Origin: a virus
Virus record (IMG/VR): IMGVR_UViG_3300042327_000861
Location: 1 to 40,065 of that record
Strand: one strand, 5' to 3'
Length of the DNA: 40,065 nt
Position 1 is the stretch's first letter, and every line of letters begins with the position of its first letter. Of this stretch, positions 7,064-14,038 are shown piece after piece. The notes under the pieces are model-generated. The model was given only the letters and a program-made list of their open reading frames with translations, had not been told where the DNA came from and did not search any database. A program made the position numbers and the translations under genes.

Positions 7064-7666
7064 TTAAGCTAGCAAGCCTTCGATTTCCTTGGTCATCAGC
7101 TCTGGAAATGCTGTAACAATATCGCGCAGTCCTTGTGCGGATGAATTCCAGTTACCAGAGCCGCGATTGTTGGCGGTTTTGCTCCAGGTGCGCAGGTGGC
7201 AGAGGTCACCGTAGCGAGATTCAAGCGTGTTGAGAGCGGTCACTGAGTTCATCCAGACGGATTTGGTGCAATATTTCTTAGCTACCGGCTTGAATGGCTT
7301 GAAGTCTTCGATCAACTCGTTGTAGCGATTAATGAAACTGTAAATGTCGCCAACAAATACTGGCACTTTCTTGCGTGTGTCGTCAGGTTGATAGCGGATA
7401 GCATAGGCTTTCAGGCTCATATCGCTGCTGATGTCGTAGTGAAACTCAGTGTCGCCATGCTGCTCAGGGCGGCTGGTGAGTTCAGCTCCAGGAATAGCGC
7501 GAAGGATTTGTTCGGCGAATCCGCCGTTGCCTGCTGCTGCTGCTGCATTCGTCAGAGCTGCGTAGAAATATGCGGCGGCTCCGGTCTCGTATCCATCCCA
7601 ATGAATGTAAAGGTGAGCGGTGACTCCCATGTTGTTCGTGATGCTGTATGTTGCGCGTGTTGCCAT
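7064..7666 (-). CDS. Hypothetical early protein
   Basis: A 200-residue protein when started at ATG 7666, chosen because it carries the ACACTATG start context of other early genes; an upstream in-frame Met at 7723 falls inside the TGCAAR motif and is unlikely. The N-terminal part reads MATRATYSITNNMG and contains YIHWDGYETGAAAYFYAALT, a conserved-looking aromatic and Gly-rich segment; the rest is mixed alpha/beta and soluble. No catalytic motif is evident and I cannot assign a function. It heads an early transcript, with a TGCAAR direct repeat 56 bases upstream. Confidence 0.8.
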   Translation of the reverse strand: MATRATYSITNNMGVTAHLYIHWDGYETGAAAYFYAALTNAAAAAGNGGFAEQILRAIPGAELTSRPEQHGDTEFHYDISSDMSLKAYAIRYQPDDTRKKVPVFVGDIYSFINRYNELIEDFKPFKPVAKKYCTKSVWMNSVTALNTLESRYGDLCHLRTWSKTANNRGSGNWNSSAQGLRDIVTAFPELMTKEIEGLLA

Positions 7667-7721
7667 AGTGTTTTTGATCTGAGGTTTGTTTCCCGTTTGG
7701 GTATGGCTACTATTCCGCATC

Positions 7722-7735
7722 ATTGCAAACTTGCA
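7722..7735 (-). promoter_or_regulatory. TGCAAR direct-repeat motif (candidate early operator/promoter)
   Basis: Minus-strand TGCAAG-TT-TGCAAT, 56 bases upstream of the 7666 start. On its upstream side is an AATTCAAACT block also present near the 13758 copy. CTTGCA could act as a -35 with AATAGT 17 bases downstream as a weak -10. Confidence 0.5.
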
Positions 7736-7754
7736 AGCACGAGTTTGAATTATT

Positions 7755-8102
7755 TTAAATAATCTTTAAGGCCGATTCAGCCCCGACCTCATCGCGCACC
7801 ACGGATGCAATGCCACCGGCAGCGGCAACTTGCTGCATCCAGTTGATCTGGTCAGGTCTGACTTTGCCGGTCAGAGTCTTGCATTCCAGACTAACGAACA
7901 CGGCGAGACGCTGGCCCACCATCTCGGGCGTGACCGTCACCGACTTCCAGCCAATGAGGTCAGCGCTTCCTGGGTGAAGGCCGAACTGGACGAACCGGCC
8001 TTGTTGGTCTTTGAGCGCCCCGACGTTGTTGCGGAAAAGTCGGACGCCGGTGATCTTTGATGCAGCCAGCCGGATGCGTTGCAGGATGGTGGTTTCGTTC
8101 AT
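7755..8102 (-). CDS. VRR-NUC domain nuclease
   Basis: A 115-residue protein of the VRR-NUC family of PD-(D/E)XK nucleases. Visible elements are the basic N-terminal helix, GLHPGSADLIGW with the metal-binding Asp, then VSLECKT with the E-x-K catalytic pair, and QINWMQQVAAAGG before the terminal strand. The start at ATG 8102 overlaps the helicase stop by ATGA, which decides it over the upstream TTG at 8147. In phages this small nuclease is usually found beside a DEAD/DEAH-type helicase, as here, and is thought to cut branched or flap DNA during replication or recombination. Confidence 0.87.
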   Translation of the reverse strand: MNETTILQRIRLAASKITGVRLFRNNVGALKDQQGRFVQFGLHPGSADLIGWKSVTVTPEMVGQRLAVFVSLECKTLTGKVRPDQINWMQQVAAAGGIASVVRDEVGAESALKII

Positions 8103-9481
8103 GCAGATTGACGTTGTTGGCGTGAGTTCCAGACACGTTTTGCCCAAAATGCCGCGTTTTTGTAGCCGCGAGATTTGCCAATCTCAACCAGCTCGGCAAA
8201 ACTGGAAGCCTGCCCCTGCTCCTGCTTCCGCTGCTTGGCCATCCATGCAAGATTCAGCTCCACCAGCTCGCCATCCTGCTGCTCGATCTCGCGCTTTTTC
8301 AGCTCATAAGCGTGCCCACATTCAGGACACGACGGCGCGGGAACATGGCACGCGTAGCATTTAGGACACTGGCGAACCGGTGGCGCGTCTTCGTCGCCTG
8401 CTTTTTTCTTTTTCTTTGGCCTGCCTTCGAGGCTCCACTCTCGCTCCTCTTCAGCCAGCCCATGCCGCAGGCAGTTGCCAACGTGGTCGAGGATGACGGC
8501 GTGCGGTTTGTTCGGTGCAATGCGAAGGACTCGCCCCACTTGTTGCAGGTGCATCCCGAGGCTCTTGGTTGGCCTCAGTAGGATTGCGGCCGTCACGGTC
8601 GGGATGTCAAAGCCCTCGCTTATGATCTCGCAGCTCGTGAGCACCTGAATAGAGCCGTCGGCCAGCCCACGGACACGAGCCCGACGCTCTTGCCGGTCGA
8701 GGGTGCCGTCCAGAGTCGCGGCACGATAGCCAGCGGCAGAGAACGCCTGTGCCACGTGCTCGGCATGTGCGACGGACGCGCAGAACGCAACGGCTGGCGC
8801 TCCATTGCATAGCCGCTGATAGTGGGAAACGGCATCGCCGGTGATGGTCGGTTTGTCCATCTCCTTTGCCAGCTCATCACGAGCAAAGTCGCCACCGCGA
8901 ACATTCAGGCCGTCAAGGTTGAGCTGGTTCGGTGGCGCGTAGTATTTCGGCTGAGTCAGAAAGCCTTGCTCGATGAGCCACGACACCTCCGGCCCACGGA
9001 TTAACGTGTCGAACGTATCTGACAAGCCTTTGCCATCCAATCGCTCCGGCGTGGCCGTGAAGCCCAGCCTGATAGCTTTCGGGAACGCTTGGAGGATCTT
9101 GCCCCAGGTGCCAGCGGCGGCATGGTGGCATTCGTCCACGATGATGACGTCAGGCGGGATTAGTCCACCCGTGCGACGCACCACGGTTTGAACGCTCACG
9201 ACTTGGACATGCGGCAGCGGGTCAATCGGCCAGCCAGCGGCAATGACGCCATGATGAATGCCGATGTCGCGCATCGTGCGGCTCGTTTGATCCACCAGCT
9301 CAGCACGGTGGACTAGAATCCACACGCGTTTGTTTTTCTGGCCTGCTCCCTGAGCGATGTGGCTGAACATCACGGTCTTGCCTGAGCCGGTCGGTGACAC
9401 CACGAGCGGAGCGCGTGCGCCTTGGCTGATAGCCTGCCGCACCTCGCCAATAATGCCCTGTTGGTATGGTCGGAGGATCAT
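8099..9481 (-). CDS. DEAH-box family superfamily 2 helicase
   Basis: A 460-residue SF2 helicase related to the restriction-enzyme subunit and XPB-like (SSL2) group. It shows the Q-motif region LRPYQQ at the start, Walker A PTGSGKT at 30-36, DECH at 116-119, FTATPERLDGKGL (motif III area), CEIISEGFDIP and the motif VI LQQVGRVLR. Near the C-terminus CPKC and CPECG pairs make a zinc ribbon. It is coupled by ATGA overlaps to a small upstream gene and to the VRR-NUC nuclease downstream, suggesting that the two act together on replication or recombination intermediates. Confidence 0.9.
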   Translation of the reverse strand: MILRPYQQGIIGEVRQAISQGARAPLVVSPTGSGKTVMFSHIAQGAGQKNKRVWILVHRAELVDQTSRTMRDIGIHHGVIAAGWPIDPLPHVQVVSVQTVVRRTGGLIPPDVIIVDECHHAAAGTWGKILQAFPKAIRLGFTATPERLDGKGLSDTFDTLIRGPEVSWLIEQGFLTQPKYYAPPNQLNLDGLNVRGGDFARDELAKEMDKPTITGDAVSHYQRLCNGAPAVAFCASVAHAEHVAQAFSAAGYRAATLDGTLDRQERRARVRGLADGSIQVLTSCEIISEGFDIPTVTAAILLRPTKSLGMHLQQVGRVLRIAPNKPHAVILDHVGNCLRHGLAEEEREWSLEGRPKKKKKAGDEDAPPVRQCPKCYACHVPAPSCPECGHAYELKKREIEQQDGELVELNLAWMAKQRKQEQGQASSFAELVEIGKSRGYKNAAFWAKRVWNSRQQRQSA

Positions 9482-9717
9482 GCGACGGGGACGATGTAGG
9501 TGATAAATCTAAGCGCACCTGTGCAGTTTTCACGGTCGCCAAAATAACCTCTGCCGCTTCCTAGAGTTGGATTAATTAATAGTCGGCAACGGCGCTTGTG
9601 GTTTTTCCGCAGCGGGAATTCATCGGCATAAAGCATACGCCAGCCTTCTGGCACCTTTGATTCATCGACTTTATTGGGATTGTGATACGGTCTGAGTTTG
9701 TAGGGGTGTTGTGTCAT
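9478..9717 (-). CDS. Hypothetical early protein (79 aa)
   Basis: A basic 79-residue protein rich in Arg, Lys and Tyr (KNHKRRCRLLINP), without a recognised domain. The start at 9717 has the CACACTATG context seen at other early genes, and its stop overlaps the helicase start by ATGA, which supports real translation. Small basic proteins in this position often bind nucleic acid, but that is only inference. Confidence 0.75.
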   Translation of the reverse strand: MTQHPYKLRPYHNPNKVDESKVPEGWRMLYADEFPLRKNHKRRCRLLINPTLGSGRGYFGDRENCTGALRFITYIVPVA

Positions 9718-9817
9718 AGTGTGGTTTGATTTGTATTTGCCCGCCCGCCGCTCCTTGGCCGTGGCCGTTTAGATTGCAGCGCGGTGTTGGCTGCTTTCGC
9801 AGCGCGGGCAAAAGGGT

Positions 9818-10048
9818 TTACGCGGCCAGCGATGACGTCTCAGCCTCGCGCTTTTCCAGCGCCTTCGTGACTCGTGAAAGAGTGCCGAGCGTTGGCGATG
9901 ATTTGCCTTGCTTCCACCGCCACCACGTTGACCAGTCGATACTGGCGTCGGCTAGGATGTCGCGAATGGGCGTGTTGATTGCAGCCGAACGCCGTTCAAA
10001 GTCGGCAATAACGGTGTCGGTGATGGAGTTGGATTTGTTGAGGGTCAT
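9818..10048 (-). CDS. Small HTH regulator (Cro/repressor type)
   Basis: About 76 residues from ATG 10048, with an XRE-like helix-turn-helix: TPIRDILADASIDWSTWWRWKQG followed by SSPTLGTLSRVTKALEK. The Trp-rich recognition segment resembles other short phage regulators. A TGCAAR direct repeat lies 20 bases upstream of the start, so the protein may control its own promoter. As the only clear small XRE regulator in the genome it is the best candidate for a lysogeny repressor or Cro-like protein, though it has no oligomerisation or cleavage domain. An in-frame upstream start at 10096 would overlap the motif and is less likely. Confidence 0.7.
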   Translation of the reverse strand: MTLNKSNSITDTVIADFERRSAAINTPIRDILADASIDWSTWWRWKQGKSSPTLGTLSRVTKALEKREAETSSLAA

Positions 10049-10067
10049 GGGAAGATTGTGGTTTAGT

Positions 10068-10081
10068 CTTGCGACTTTGCA
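10068..10081 (-). promoter_or_regulatory. TGCAAR direct-repeat motif upstream of the HTH regulator
   Basis: Minus-strand TGCAAA-GT-CGCAAG preceded by CGCT and followed by ACTA, 20 bases upstream of ATG 10048. Its closeness to the start would allow a bound protein to block initiation of transcription, as in autoregulation. Confidence 0.5.
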
Positions 10082-10197
10082 AGCGAGAACGCGCAAGATT
10101 GATCAAGCGCGGCAGTTGCTGAGCCGTTGTCCAGCTCTTTTATGCTTGTGCCTGAAAAATTACCGCCGATATTATCGCCGGTTTGTTAATAGTGTGG

Positions 10198-10234
10198 AGT
10201 CGGGTGGCGGAGGGGTCCGTCACCCGACTTTTTT
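10198..10234 (+). terminator. Hairpin with T tract at the integrase 3' end
   Basis: A 14-bp stem with one G-T wobble (10198-10211 pairing with 10216-10229), GGGG loop, then a T run on the plus strand. The stem overlaps the last codons and stop of the integrase. On the minus strand no T tract follows, so it reads as a terminator for plus-strand transcripts, although no plus-strand gene is apparent. It may protect the integrase mRNA end or stop antisense transcription. Confidence 0.6.
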
Positions 10235-11362
10235 ATGGGCGAATGACAAGATCGTCGCCGTTGCCCGCGATGCGTTGCGATGACCTGCACTGCCGAGGCT
10301 GTTGATGTATCGCTCAGTCGTCGTGAGCTGCTTGTGTCCTAGCAGGTCGGCAATCTCTCGCTGAGTAGCTCCAGCCGCGTGCGCGTAGCTACCTACCGTG
10401 TGACGTAGATCATGGATGCGACAGCCGGTAATGCCTGCCGCTTTGCAGACGGCCCGCCATGCCTTTTGATGGCCAGACATCGGCCCGCCTGTGCGCCCAG
10501 GAAGGATAAACACGGACGAGCGCGGCAGCTCATTGAGGATCTGCATCACGTCCGGCGAGAGTGGCACCGTGCGAGCGCCGGTCTTGCTGCCGTCGTGCGG
10601 TATCCTGAGCGTCTGGTTGATCTCATCCAGCCAGCTCCACTGAGCCAGCCGCCACTCAGAGAGCCGCAGGCCGGTCAGGATGAGCAGGCGGAAAAGAGAG
10701 CGGGTTGACTCCATGACGGTCGTGCAGGTTTCCAGCGCAGTGAGCAGCCGTGCGATTTCATTGGCTTCAAGAATGCGCTCTCGGTGCTGTTCGGGGTAAT
10801 GATCGACATACCGGCACGGGTTGGAGTGCTGCGGCCTCCAGCGCCAGCGCTCGGCCAGACTCAGCGCTTTGGATAGGCAGGCCAAGACGCGGTTGGCTTG
10901 GGTCGGAGTTTCGGCCATGCCGCGCCGGATCTTGAGCACGTCCGTCTCGGTAATGTCCGCCACCACGACGTCACCGAGTCGCGGGATGATGTGCAGCCTC
11001 CATGCCGTTTCGTAGGCTTCCCTCGTCCGCGCTTTGCGCTGCTGGCAGTGCTCATCGAGCATCCTGTCGCGGAGGTCGGAGAGCCGTGGCGCTTCCCTCG
11101 CGGCGGTGCGTTCCATCTTTGGGTCGCGGCCATCCTTCGCTGCCCGTTTGAGGTCGCGTGCTTTTTCGCGTGCCTCGTCCGGCAGTAGCTCGGCGGTCGT
11201 GCCAATCGTGAGCAGTCGCTCAGTTCCCGACGCCGTGCGAAACCGCAGGACATAAGATCGGCGGCCACTGGCGAGGACTCGAAGGCCAAAGCCTGGCAGC
11301 TCTGAATCCCATGTGAAGCCGACTGGAGCGGAGTCGGCAAGGCGTTTGGTGAGGCGTGGCAT
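10220..11362 (-). CDS. int: Tyrosine recombinase integrase
   Basis: A 380-residue integrase that should insert the phage into a tRNA-Lys gene. From ATG 11362 it begins with an arm-binding domain of the DUF4102 type (PVGFTWDSELPGFGLRV, SYVLRFR), then a core-binding SAM-like domain (residues 92-190), then the catalytic domain with Arg233 (TGLRLSEW), Lys260 (GSKTGARTVPL), His317-x-x-Arg320 (HDLRH), His343 (GHKQ) and nucleophile Tyr352 (TTERYINS). All expected residues are present, so it should be active. The start lies one base after the upstream stop. The attP site is about 0.9 kb upstream. Confidence 0.95.
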   Translation of the reverse strand: MPRLTKRLADSAPVGFTWDSELPGFGLRVLASGRRSYVLRFRTASGTERLLTIGTTAELLPDEAREKARDLKRAAKDGRDPKMERTAAREAPRLSDLRDRMLDEHCQQRKARTREAYETAWRLHIIPRLGDVVVADITETDVLKIRRGMAETPTQANRVLACLSKALSLAERWRWRPQHSNPCRYVDHYPEQHRERILEANEIARLLTALETCTTVMESTRSLFRLLILTGLRLSEWRLAQWSWLDEINQTLRIPHDGSKTGARTVPLSPDVMQILNELPRSSVFILPGRTGGPMSGHQKAWRAVCKAAGITGCRIHDLRHTVGSYAHAAGATQREIADLLGHKQLTTTERYINSLGSAGHRNASRATATILSFAHKKVG

Positions 11363-11363
11363 G

Positions 11364-11669
11364 TCATGGCTCCTGAGTGATGAAGGGTTGGAGTTTGGCG
11401 ATGGCTTGTTGGTCTGGATACGGGGATGCCTTGATGGCATTATGCGCCTCCCTGATAGCCTCGCGCATGGCGGCAATCTCCAAAGCCGGATCGGTCATTC
11501 CAGTGCAGGCGTTGACGCAAGAAACGGCACGCTGAATTTTTGCTTCATCGATTACGTAATCAATGCCAGTCAAAACGGCGTCATCGTCTCGGCTTTCAAT
11601 AGAGGGCTCGCCTTGGCTGAATTTCCAGGGCTCGCCGTAGTCGGGTGTTGGTGTGGTGGGGGTGGTCAT
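11364..11669 (-). CDS. Hypothetical early protein with NAC(A/T)G motif
   Basis: A 101-residue protein starting at ATG 11669, overlapping the previous stop by ATGA, with CACACC just before it. It contains YGEPWKF near the N-terminus and RAVSCVNACTGMTDPALE in the middle, a pattern found in many small phage proteins of unknown function (often RIVACVNACAG). The C-terminal half is helical. It precedes the integrase by one base and is probably co-translated. No function can be given. Confidence 0.8.
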   Translation of the reverse strand: MTTPTTPTPDYGEPWKFSQGEPSIESRDDDAVLTGIDYVIDEAKIQRAVSCVNACTGMTDPALEIAAMREAIREAHNAIKASPYPDQQAIAKLQPFITQEP

Positions 11670-12163
11670 GGTGTGGTGATAGTTGGAAGTTTCCATTCGT
11701 GGCAGAGTTTGGCGAGGTGATCGAGCGACGGGTGGCGCTCCCAGAATTGTAGGCCGCTATCCTTGTCGTCGTTGATATGGCGCGCGTGAGCCATCAGCTT
11801 TACCATGCTAGGGCCGCTGGGACCGATCTCGATCCTGACGCCCATCCGGTGAGCCACGAGAACAATTCTGGTCAGTCGATTGCCGTCAAAGGTGGAAAGG
11901 TTTGAACGCACGCTGGTTTCCACTCCACGAGGACCGCACTCCTTGATTTTGCCGAGGTGATGATACCCCTCCTCAACTACTGCCAGTGCATAGCTCGCAA
12001 GGAGCTGGTCATCGTTCCAGGTGCCTGTGCCGTGGTATTTCATCGAGGCTTTTGCCTCGTCAATGTAGGCTAGAAGCTGCGGGTGGCGTGTCCGCAGATT
12101 GTCCGCAGAATTAGCAGATTGTCCGCATATTTCGGCAGACTCGGTGGTGGTGGTGTTGTCCAT
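11666..12163 (-). CDS. Hypothetical early protein (165 aa)
   Basis: A 165-residue soluble protein with an unstructured Thr/Ser-rich N-terminus (MDNTTTTESAEICGQSANSA), then mixed helices and strands. No known motif is seen. The start carries ACACTATG and lies 62 bases from the attP tRNA fragment, so this is the first gene on the integrase side of the attachment site. Co-transcription with the next gene and integrase is suggested by the ATGA overlap. Confidence 0.8.
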   Translation of the reverse strand: MDNTTTTESAEICGQSANSADNLRTRHPQLLAYIDEAKASMKYHGTGTWNDDQLLASYALAVVEEGYHHLGKIKECGPRGVETSVRSNLSTFDGNRLTRIVLVAHRMGVRIEIGPSGPSMVKLMAHARHINDDKDSGLQFWERHPSLDHLAKLCHEWKLPTITTP

Positions 12164-12225
12164 AGTGTTAGGTTTATCAGGTAGTTACAGGTTTTGGCAA
12201 GATCTAGCAAAGGTGGCCCCTCTAT

Positions 12226-12270
12226 CTTTTAATCAGAGGGTCTCGGGTTCGATCCCCGACGGGCTCACCA
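12226..12270 (+). other. attP core: 3' end of a tRNA-Lys(UUU) gene
   Basis: These 45 bases match positions 32-76 of a tRNA exactly in structure: anticodon loop CTTTTAA with anticodon TTT, 3' anticodon stem TCAGA, five-base variable loop, T arm TCGGG-TTCGATC-CCCGA, acceptor strand CGGGCTC, A73 and CCA. No matching 5' acceptor strand (GAGCCCG) or D arm precedes it, so it is a fragment and not a gene. Integrases often target such 3' tRNA halves, restoring the host tRNA on insertion. The preceding bases CCTCTAT partly extend the anticodon stem. The host tRNA sequence is needed to fix the crossover limits. Confidence 0.88.
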
Positions 12271-12284
12271 ATGAATTCAAGGGG

Positions 12285-12590
12285 TTAGGCGGTTTCGGTG
12301 GGTTTGGCTGGCAGTGGCTTGTCCGCACATTGTCCGCACGCGGCAGCGTTTGGCGTAACCGGAAGTGCGGCAGGTTGATCGAGGACGGCTCCAGCCTCTA
12401 GCCACGCGTGCGCCAGCTCCAGCCTTTCCTCACCGGTTGGCTCATCGGCGCACATCCTAGCAGAGATGGCGCGGTGTAGCCTCGCAATGAGCACCATCAG
12501 CCTGTCGTTTTCCATTTGCGCGGCGTCAAGCTCTCGCCTCTCAACCAGCTCGATCAGCCGGTCGCCGTCCATGTAGGGGTAGGTTTTCAT
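12285..12590 (-). CDS. Hypothetical early protein
   Basis: About 101 residues from ATG 12590, chosen because it overlaps the previous stop by ATGA. The first half is helical with heptad-like charge (DRLIELVERRELDAAQMENDR, split by short turns), followed by MCADEPTGEERLELAHAWLEAGAV, and a Pro/Ala-rich tail containing CGQC. Its stop lies 15 bases beyond the tRNA fragment, so it is the closest gene on this side of attP. Function unknown. Confidence 0.72.
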   Translation of the reverse strand: MKTYPYMDGDRLIELVERRELDAAQMENDRLMVLIARLHRAISARMCADEPTGEERLELAHAWLEAGAVLDQPAALPVTPNAAACGQCADKPLPAKPTETA

Positions 12591-12859
12591 GCTCGTTTGT
12601 TTTTGAGTTTGGTCAGGCACTTTCCGCAGGTGACTTTCCCTGCGCGATCTTTGTTCATCTTGCCGCAGCAATGGCATTTCCCAGCATCGACGCGCTGGCG
12701 GTAGTAGGCAGCGGCGTAGGCCTTGCGGTCTTTGGTGACTCCACGGCAGGCATACGGCCCGCGTTTGTTGTTCCGTGCCGCAGCTTCTCTAAGGATCTGT
12801 TTTCGCTCCTCGGAAAGTGGCAGGCCGTTGATATGTGCGATTTTGTCAGCGAGGCTCAT
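12587..12859 (-). CDS. Small zinc-ribbon protein
   Basis: A 90-residue basic protein. The C-terminal half has CHCCGKM and CGKCLTKLK, two CxxC knuckles spaced for a zinc ribbon; the middle (AYAAAYYRQRVDAG) is like the linker before zinc ribbons in some phage HNH-associated proteins, but no HNH triad is present. ATGA overlaps on both sides couple it to neighbours. It likely binds nucleic acid or protein; no specific role can be given. Confidence 0.75.
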   Translation of the reverse strand: MSLADKIAHINGLPLSEERKQILREAAARNNKRGPYACRGVTKDRKAYAAAYYRQRVDAGKCHCCGKMNKDRAGKVTCGKCLTKLKNKRA

Positions 12860-13059
12860 AATGCAAAGGCGAGGTAGAAGATGGCTGTGAAAATGACGGT
12901 CAGAGCGATAGCGCCGAGCGTGTCTTTGATGATCTGGTGGTAGGCCGCAATAGTGGCCTCGGACTCACGGCGCAGGCGTTTAGCGCGTGCCGTGTTGAGC
13001 CGGTAGCGATGCAGAAACTCGCCAGTGTTGTCGGTGATGCGGTCAGATGGGTATTTCAT
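12856..13059 (-). CDS. Small single-pass membrane protein
   Basis: A 67-residue protein with a very basic, helical N-terminal half (RLNTARAKRLRRESEATIAAY) and one C-terminal hydrophobic segment at about 47-67 (LGAIALTVIFTAIFYLAFAL). The N-terminus is predicted cytoplasmic by the positive-inside rule. The start codon lies in a short tandem repeat of AATACCCAT. It is located with early genes rather than lysis genes, so a membrane-associated early function such as superinfection exclusion is possible but speculative. Confidence 0.7.
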   Translation of the reverse strand: MKYPSDRITDNTGEFLHRYRLNTARAKRLRRESEATIAAYHQIIKDTLGAIALTVIFTAIFYLAFAL

Positions 13060-13095
13060 GGGTATTTGATGGGTAATTGATCGTTATTTGATGGC
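13040..13095. repeat. Short tandem repeat around a start codon
   Basis: On the minus strand, two near-identical 11-base units (CAAATACCCAT and GAAATACCCAT) abut, with diverged CAATTACCCAT and ATCAAATAACG copies just upstream. The ATG of the 13059 gene lies at the unit boundary. Slippage here could change the leader or the N-terminus. Confidence 0.5.
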
Positions 13096-13353
13096 CACTG
13101 CGTCGATGAGCTGGAGCCATTCGGCCTCGGTTTTGACTCCTTGGTGAAGGTGAAGGATGTTTCCGATTTTCTCAGAACTCCACCCTGGCAGGCGTTGCCT
13201 GACGTGGCCACGGTTGAGGCGGTTGGCCTTCATGGCGTCGTAAATGGCCTTGGTGAGATCCACGCGTGCGGCGTTTCTTGTCTCTCTGGCTTGCACCAGC
13301 GCTGTCTCAGAGCGCTGGAGCTTGCGCAGGCTTTTGATGAGGACGGACTTCAT
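13084..13353 (-). CDS. Hypothetical early protein (89 aa)
   Basis: A helical, basic 89-residue protein. The first half is a long amphipathic helix (residues 5-40), followed by NRGHVRQRLPGWSSEKIGNILH, which may form a helix-turn-helix-like region. The start is ATG 13353 with CACACC just before it. No family recognised; DNA binding is plausible from charge and helix pattern only. Confidence 0.7.
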   Translation of the reverse strand: MKSVLIKSLRKLQRSETALVQARETRNAARVDLTKAIYDAMKANRLNRGHVRQRLPGWSSEKIGNILHLHQGVKTEAEWLQLIDAVAIK

Positions 13354-13380
13354 GGTGTGGTGGGGCGGAGTAATTGGCGA

Positions 13381-13713
13381 TTAAGCCTGGACTGACATTT
13401 TGCGGGCTAGGTCGTAACCTTGACGATCAAACTCGTCCATTTCCAACTCACGAGCTGAGCGGCCAGCGGCCTCGCGGGTTGCTTCGACTTCGGCGATGGC
13501 CTGCTTTACCTGCTCAGCGCGTTCTGCATTGAGTCCGAGCTTGCCGAGGCTGGCCACGATTGTCGCGTGTCCAGTCACTGGCTTTAGTCCGCCGATGATG
13601 TGGCCGATGTCGTTGCCTGCGACTGATACGTCAAAATTGATCATGTTGCTGACGAGCTTAACAGTGATCTTAATTTCTTGGCCGTTTGCGTTGTTCCAGG
13701 TGATGTTTTTCAT
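13381..13713 (-). CDS. Hypothetical early protein (110 aa)
   Basis: A 110-residue protein from ATG 13713, which carries CACACTATG; an upstream Met at 13764 would cover the TGCAAR motif and is rejected. The first half is beta-rich (NGQEIKITVKLVSNMINFDVSVAG), the second half is a long helix with EQVKQAIAEVEATREAAGRSA. The C-terminus ends DLARKMSVQA. Family unknown. It leads the early transcript running toward attP and integrase. Confidence 0.78.
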   Translation of the reverse strand: MKNITWNNANGQEIKITVKLVSNMINFDVSVAGNDIGHIIGGLKPVTGHATIVASLGKLGLNAERAEQVKQAIAEVEATREAAGRSARELEMDEFDRQGYDLARKMSVQA

Positions 13714-13757
13714 AGTGTGGTGGGGTTTGTCTTGCTGACCTGTCCACAATAGCCAGT

Positions 13758-13771
13758 CTTGCAACTATGCA
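13758..13771 (-). promoter_or_regulatory. TGCAAR direct-repeat motif upstream of the 13713 gene
   Basis: Minus-strand TGCATA-GT-TGCAAG with upstream ATTATTTCAAACT, which resembles the sequence at the 7722 copy. TATTGT downstream could serve as a -10 about 15-16 bases from CTTGCA. The start codon is 45 bases downstream. Confidence 0.5.
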
Positions 13772-13794
13772 AGCGCAAAGTTTGAAATAATTCA

Positions 13795-13831
13795 AAACAA
13801 CAAAAAGCCCCAGTGATTGCTCACTGAGGCT
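13795..13831 (-). terminator. Rho-independent terminator after the recombination operon
   Basis: An 11-bp stem with one internal mismatch (13806-13816 with 13821-13831) and a four-base loop, followed on the minus strand by TTTTTGTTGTTTTG. It lies seven bases beyond the stop of the excisionase-like gene and separates that operon from the next promoter region. Confidence 0.82.
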
Positions 13832-13837
13832 CCGTGT

Positions 13838-14038
13838 TTAGGCGCGATTAAAGGTGCGCTTTGCTTCCCATTCTTCAACGCCATCCAGAGGGTAAAGCAC
13901 GCGGCCACCGATTTTGATGTATCGCGGCCCCAGCTTCCGACTTCGCCACGTTGCCAGCGTCACAAGCGTGATGCTGGCCTGCCAGCGGTCCACTAACGCC
14001 TGTGGAGTCATCAGCCTCGGCTCATTCGATGAACGCAT
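13838..14038 (-). CDS. Winged-helix / excisionase-like DNA-binding protein
   Basis: A 66-residue protein of the helix_turn_helix_17 / AlpA type. The motif reads LMTPQALVDRWQASITLVTLATWRSRKLGPRYIKIGGRVLYP, i.e. an HTH that ends in the typical wing GPRYIKIGGRVLYPLDGVEEWE. Such proteins act as excisionases or small activators in temperate phages. It overlaps the upstream ATPase gene by 17 bases (ATG 14038; ATG 14011 is an alternative) and is last in its operon, ahead of a terminator and about 1.6 kb from attP. An Xis role for the integrase is the best inference. Confidence 0.78.
   Translation of the reverse strand: MRSSNEPRLMTPQALVDRWQASITLVTLATWRSRKLGPRYIKIGGRVLYPLDGVEEWEAKRTFNRA

Noticed and set aside
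9726-10283. Plus-strand gene of about 185 codons
   Set aside because: It runs through the HTH regulator and a terminator hairpin on the opposite strand, has no recognisable domain, and lacks the start context seen elsewhere.
12185-12270. A complete tRNA gene encoded by the phage
   Set aside because: Only positions 32-76 can be fitted; there is no D arm and no 5' acceptor strand complementary to CGGGCTC, so it is an attachment-site fragment.
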